Positions 4,709 through 6,594 of a stretch of DNA of 6,594 nt are shown one piece after another. Below the pieces are notes generated by a model. It made no database searches. It worked only from the letters and a program-made list of their open reading frames with translations, and was not told the DNA's origin. The number at the start of each line of letters is the position of its first letter. Positions within the stretch are counted from its first letter, which is position 1. The position numbers and the translations under genes were made by a program. The DNA lies in assembly GCA_030616195.1 (NCBI GenBank), contig JAUWXW010000096.1:1-6594 (forward strand), in the 5' to 3' direction. The DNA is from Chloroflexota bacterium. Lineage in GTDB: Bacteria > Chloroflexota > Dehalococcoidia > RBG-13-53-26.

Positions 4709-5373
4709 AACTCCTCCTTCAATTCAGCATCAGCCCTAATCAAAAGCTGCTCGATCCGCTGCCTGGTGCTCAACTCAAAGGGGAAGGGCTTGAAGAGGTC
4801 CCTGAGAAAGGCTATGTCCGAGACCAGGTATGCCTGAGAGACCGGGTGCTTTTTTGGGCTTTTGAGCACCTTCATGAGGCGCAGTGATTGCCAAAAGACC
4901 CTGAAATCCTTCAGGTGGTGGATGAGCCCCCATCTGGCGGTGAGCCCGATCACCAGGGCCATCCAGCGGGCATCCAGCCACAGAATAATCACCCGCGCGG
5001 GTTGGACCTCCTCCCCTAGAGCTGGGGGGAGGGCAAGCGGGCCCTTATAGGGTCGGAGGTAGTAGGCAAAGTCGTAGTGAGGACGGACAAAGTCAAAGTA
5101 ATACCACTCCAACAGCTCCATACCCAAGGCTTGCCCGAAGGCAATAGCCCAGGCCACATTTGCCCACCAGAATGCACTGGTAGCAGGCTCATGGGGTGGG
5201 CAGGGTTTATCTTCCAGCCAGGCCTGAGCACAGGCCAAGCTCTGCGCCGCAATCCGCTGGTAGAGCCTCGTAACAGCTTCATATCCCCTTACCTGGCCAG
5301 CCGGCAGGCTCATGTAGCCAGAATTTACCTGTGTACAGTGGAGAATTAGCTCCTTGTCCGTTATGGAGGCCAT
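4705..5373 (-). CDS. Hypothetical aromatic-rich 222-aa protein
   Basis: Starts at ATG 5371-5373 and overlaps the upstream gene by 13 nt; a GGGAG lies about 12-15 nt upstream. Its TGA overlaps the GTG of the J-domain gene, so the two are coupled. The protein is mostly helical and rich in Trp, Tyr and Phe, especially at 69-108 (FWWANVAWAIAFGQALGMEL, then LEWYYFDFVRPHYDFAYY). A second hydrophobic stretch at 127-150 (RVIILWLDARWMALVIGL) contains charged residues, so it is more likely a buried helix than a membrane span. The C-terminal third is basic (LKSPKKHP) and ends in a charged helix. I do not recognise a family or catalytic motif. Its position before the J-domain protein suggests the two act in the same process, perhaps as chaperone and client, but this is speculation. 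Confidence 0.75.
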   Translation of the reverse strand: MASITDKELILHCTQVNSGYMSLPAGQVRGYEAVTRLYQRIAAQSLACAQAWLEDKPCPPHEPATSAFWWANVAWAIAFGQALGMELLEWYYFDFVRPHYDFAYYLRPYKGPLALPPALGEEVQPARVIILWLDARWMALVIGLTARWGLIHHLKDFRVFWQSLRLMKVLKSPKKHPVSQAYLVSDIAFLRDLFKPFPFELSTRQRIEQLLIRADAELKEEL

Positions 5374-5726
5374 CCTGCTGTTCTCTCCCGGAAGGATTGG
5401 AGGTCAAAGACAGGGTTCCCATCGTCGTCCCAGCCAGTGATGCGGAAGTCTTCCATCATCTCCTTTACCTGCGTTTCCAGCTCTTCGCAGGAGACCCTGA
5501 TAAATTCCTCACTTGGGACGCCCAGATTCTCCGTAGCTAGACGAAAGAAGGCTGATATCTGAGCATTGGCTACGTTCTTGAAGGCCTCCAGCCCCCGAAT
5601 GTACTCCACTCTGGGGTCTTCCGCTGGCCGAGAGCCGCCTAAGAATTGCCCCACTGCTACCTGGCTCATAATCGTGAGCTTACGCAGCAGTTCCCTATAC
5701 TCGTCGAGTTGCTTATTTTCGCTCAC
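5361..5726 (-). CDS. Hypothetical 121-aa helical protein
   Basis: Starts at GTG 5724-5726, with a strong AGGAGG at 5731-5736 four nt upstream, and ends at TAA inside the next gene. The sequence is acidic, soluble and mainly helical: an N-terminal helix with ENKQLDEYRELLRKLTIMSQ, a loop with GGSRPAEDPRVEY, a central helix AFKNVANAQISAFFRLATEN, and an acidic C-terminal helix EELETQVKEMMEDFRITGWD, then DDDGNPVFDLQSF. No signal peptide, Cys cluster or catalytic motif is visible. I do not recognise the family. The gene starts 15 nt after the small membrane protein gene and overlaps the 222-aa gene, so all three are probably co-transcribed. Confidence 0.78.
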   Translation of the reverse strand: MSENKQLDEYRELLRKLTIMSQVAVGQFLGGSRPAEDPRVEYIRGLEAFKNVANAQISAFFRLATENLGVPSEEFIRVSCEELETQVKEMMEDFRITGWDDDGNPVFDLQSFRERTAGWPP

Positions 5727-5741
5727 TTTTCCTCCTATTAG

Positions 5742-6032
5742 TCATTCCCTATTCCTGTGAGGAGGTACCGCGGTGCGCTGAAACCCAGTAGGAACGACCT
5801 CATTGACTAGCTCAATCACGTCGTCGATTTCCACCCAAGCTATCTCTAGCTTGACCCTAATTGCCTCGACCTCACCTGCGGTTAGCCCTCCGGAAAGACT
5901 CTCGAAGATCTCCCGTTTCGCAGCATCGATGCTGCTCCACGCTTCGGGAATTTCCTTCCTGAAGCGACCGATCTTTCCGATCAGGCGAAACGCAATCCTC
6001 GCCACCCAGATCACCCACATCAACCAGTTCAT
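5742..6032 (-). CDS. Small membrane-anchored helical protein, 96 aa
   Basis: The start is ATG 6030-6032, chosen because GGAGGT (6037-6042) is 4 nt upstream. An ATG four codons earlier overlaps that site and is unlikely. Residues 2-18 (NWLMWVIWVARIAFRLI) form a short hydrophobic, Trp-rich N-terminal anchor, followed by basic residues (GKIGRFRK), which suggests the C-terminal part is cytoplasmic. Residues 35-82 form an amphipathic, possibly coiled-coil helix with SGGLTAGEVEAIRVKLEI. The tail is Pro- and Arg-rich. It could be a holin-like or spanin-like phage protein, or a small membrane regulator, but nothing proves this. It directly follows an octanucleotide repeat and the UbiA-like gene. Confidence 0.75.
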   Translation of the reverse strand: MNWLMWVIWVARIAFRLIGKIGRFRKEIPEAWSSIDAAKREIFESLSGGLTAGEVEAIRVKLEIAWVEIDDVIELVNEVVPTGFQRTAVPPHRNRE

Positions 6033-6036
6033 GCTA

Positions 6037-6042
6037 ACCTCC
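6037..6042 (-). promoter_or_regulatory. Ribosome binding site GGAGGT deciding the start at 6032
   Basis: A strong Shine-Dalgarno sequence at the end of the octanucleotide repeat. It sits 4 nt before ATG 6030-6032 and overlaps the alternative ATG at 6042-6044, so the shorter 96-aa protein is favoured. Confidence 0.7.
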
Positions 6043-6074
6043 ATTTATCCATTTATCCATTTATCCATTTATCC
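6043..6074. repeat. Octanucleotide tandem repeat, four perfect ATTTATCC units
   Basis: Four identical 8-bp units (plus-strand ATTTATCC, minus-strand GGATAAAT) without a mismatch. The first unit on the minus strand carries the TAA stop of the UbiA-like gene, and the array ends against the GGAGGT ribosome binding site of the next gene. Each minus-strand junction contains ATGGATAA, so each unit offers an ATG, and the 8-bp period moves these ATGs through all three frames. Confidence 0.95.
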
Positions 6075-6594
6075 TGTTACATGGCCCAGCGCTAGCCCTA
6101 TGGCAGTGACGATTACCACCCAGGTCATCCCCTTGAGCGCCTGCTCCGCCGGCCCGATGACGGTAGACTTCGTGAGCCTGTGATGCTGCCCATCCTGCTC
6201 ATAGTAGTACCCGGTGATTATTGATACTCTACGCCTGAAGAATCGGACCTGTGTCGAGAGAGTTCTCTGCACGATGCTCAGCAACAGGCAGGCCGAGGCA
6301 ATGATCCCCACCCGCCAGCTGATCGTATGTGTCTGGGCGACATACGCGGTGAGGACTGGGAAAGCTCCCCAGGCAAAGGCAAACCAGAATTTGTTATGGA
6401 AGAAGCCCTTAAACCACTCGAGGTTATAGGCGAAGACGATGAAGCCACCGAAGGCGATGCAGGGGGCTATCCACACTGTCTGGTTTATCCCAACGAAACA
6501 ACCGATCGACACGGCACCCAAGATGGAGGCAGTAGCAGCTCCATACAGGACGATCTCAGGAATCCTGGTCTTCAGGGGTCTGCCGTGAGACTCA
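6069..6594 (-). CDS. UbiA-like multi-pass membrane protein, 5' end outside window
   Basis: The frame is open to the right window edge, so the N-terminal part is missing and 174 C-terminal residues are visible. An internal TTG could be misread as a start; the frame continues past it with RPLKTRIPEIVLYGAATASI. Hydrophobic segments lie near visible residues 13-35, 39-55, 69-87, 94-109 and 157-174. The motif AYNLEWFKGFFHNKFWFAFA, then WGAFPVLTAYVAQ, and the cytoplasmic QRTLSTQVRFFRRRV, resemble UbiA-superfamily prenyltransferase-like proteins that I recall from Actinobacteria and Chloroflexota. UbiA enzymes attach prenyl chains to aromatic acceptors in the membrane. The Asp-rich catalytic motif is not visible here and may lie upstream or be absent, so enzyme activity is uncertain. 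It looks like a host gene beside a phage-like block, or a carried accessory gene. Confidence 0.65.
   Translation of the reverse strand, partial: ESHGRPLKTRIPEIVLYGAATASILGAVSIGCFVGINQTVWIAPCIAFGGFIVFAYNLEWFKGFFHNKFWFAFAWGAFPVLTAYVAQTHTISWRVGIIASACLLLSIVQRTLSTQVRFFRRRVSIITGYYYEQDGQHHRLTKSTVIGPAEQALKGMTWVVIVTAIGLALGHVTG

Noticed and set aside
5803..6183. 126-codon plus-strand frame crossing the octanucleotide repeat
   Set aside because: It is Ser/Thr/Ile-rich and its repeat-derived IYPFIHLSIYPV segment is an artefact of the 8-bp array. It is antisense to two supported genes.
1..6594. CRISPR array, tRNA, rRNA or insertion sequence
   Set aside because: No spaced repeat array, tRNA-like cloverleaf, rRNA segment, transposase or terminal inverted repeats could be seen. 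The only tandem array is the short 8-bp repeat.

Overview
All convincing genes lie on the minus strand and are read from the right end of the window to the left. They are tightly packed, with short gaps or 4-50 nt overlaps and mostly clear AGGAGG-type ribosome binding sites. That layout, the run of small hypothetical proteins, the short Cys-rich zinc-ribbon proteins, the two small HTH proteins and the large unsecreted beta-rich repeat proteins look like a bacterial phage or prophage, or a related integrated element. No hallmark phage gene (terminase, portal, capsid, integrase) is visible, so this is inference from style. The rightmost gene resembles UbiA-like membrane proteins that I associate with Actinobacteria and Chloroflexota, which hints at such a host. 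That taxonomic guess is weak. Base composition is moderate.

Region by region, in transcription order: (1) 6594-6069, the 3' part of a UbiA-like multi-pass membrane protein. (2) 6074-6043, four perfect copies of an 8-bp repeat joining its stop codon to the next ribosome binding site. (3) 6032-4705, three unrecognised genes: a small membrane-anchored helical protein (96 aa), a soluble 121-aa protein and an aromatic-rich 222-aa protein. (4) 4708-3260, a likely regulatory or host-interaction block: a protein with a C-terminal J-domain, an HTH protein with a Cys cluster, a winged-helix protein and an NrdR-like zinc ribbon. (5) 3233-1281, a 431-aa repeat protein, probably a beta-propeller, followed by a 217-aa DNRLRE-like beta protein. 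Neither has a signal peptide, so they may be virion surface or adsorption proteins. (6) 1266-1, a cluster of very small genes: a zinc ribbon with a basic tail, a 49-aa Lys/Pro-rich protein, an 87-aa protein, a 68-aa CxC...CPFCG protein, and a gene running off the left end that is a diverged tandem paralogue of the 87-aa gene.

The most distinctive feature is in region 6. Three separate genes begin with nearly the same leader plus start segment (GAAGGAG..CGATGGTAACGAC, protein MVTTT). Two are full paralogues whose start codons are exactly 500 bp apart. The third joins the same start to an unrelated Lys/Pro-rich body. A good sigma70-like promoter sits just before the first of these genes. This looks like a small accessory locus growing by tandem duplication and 3'-end replacement.
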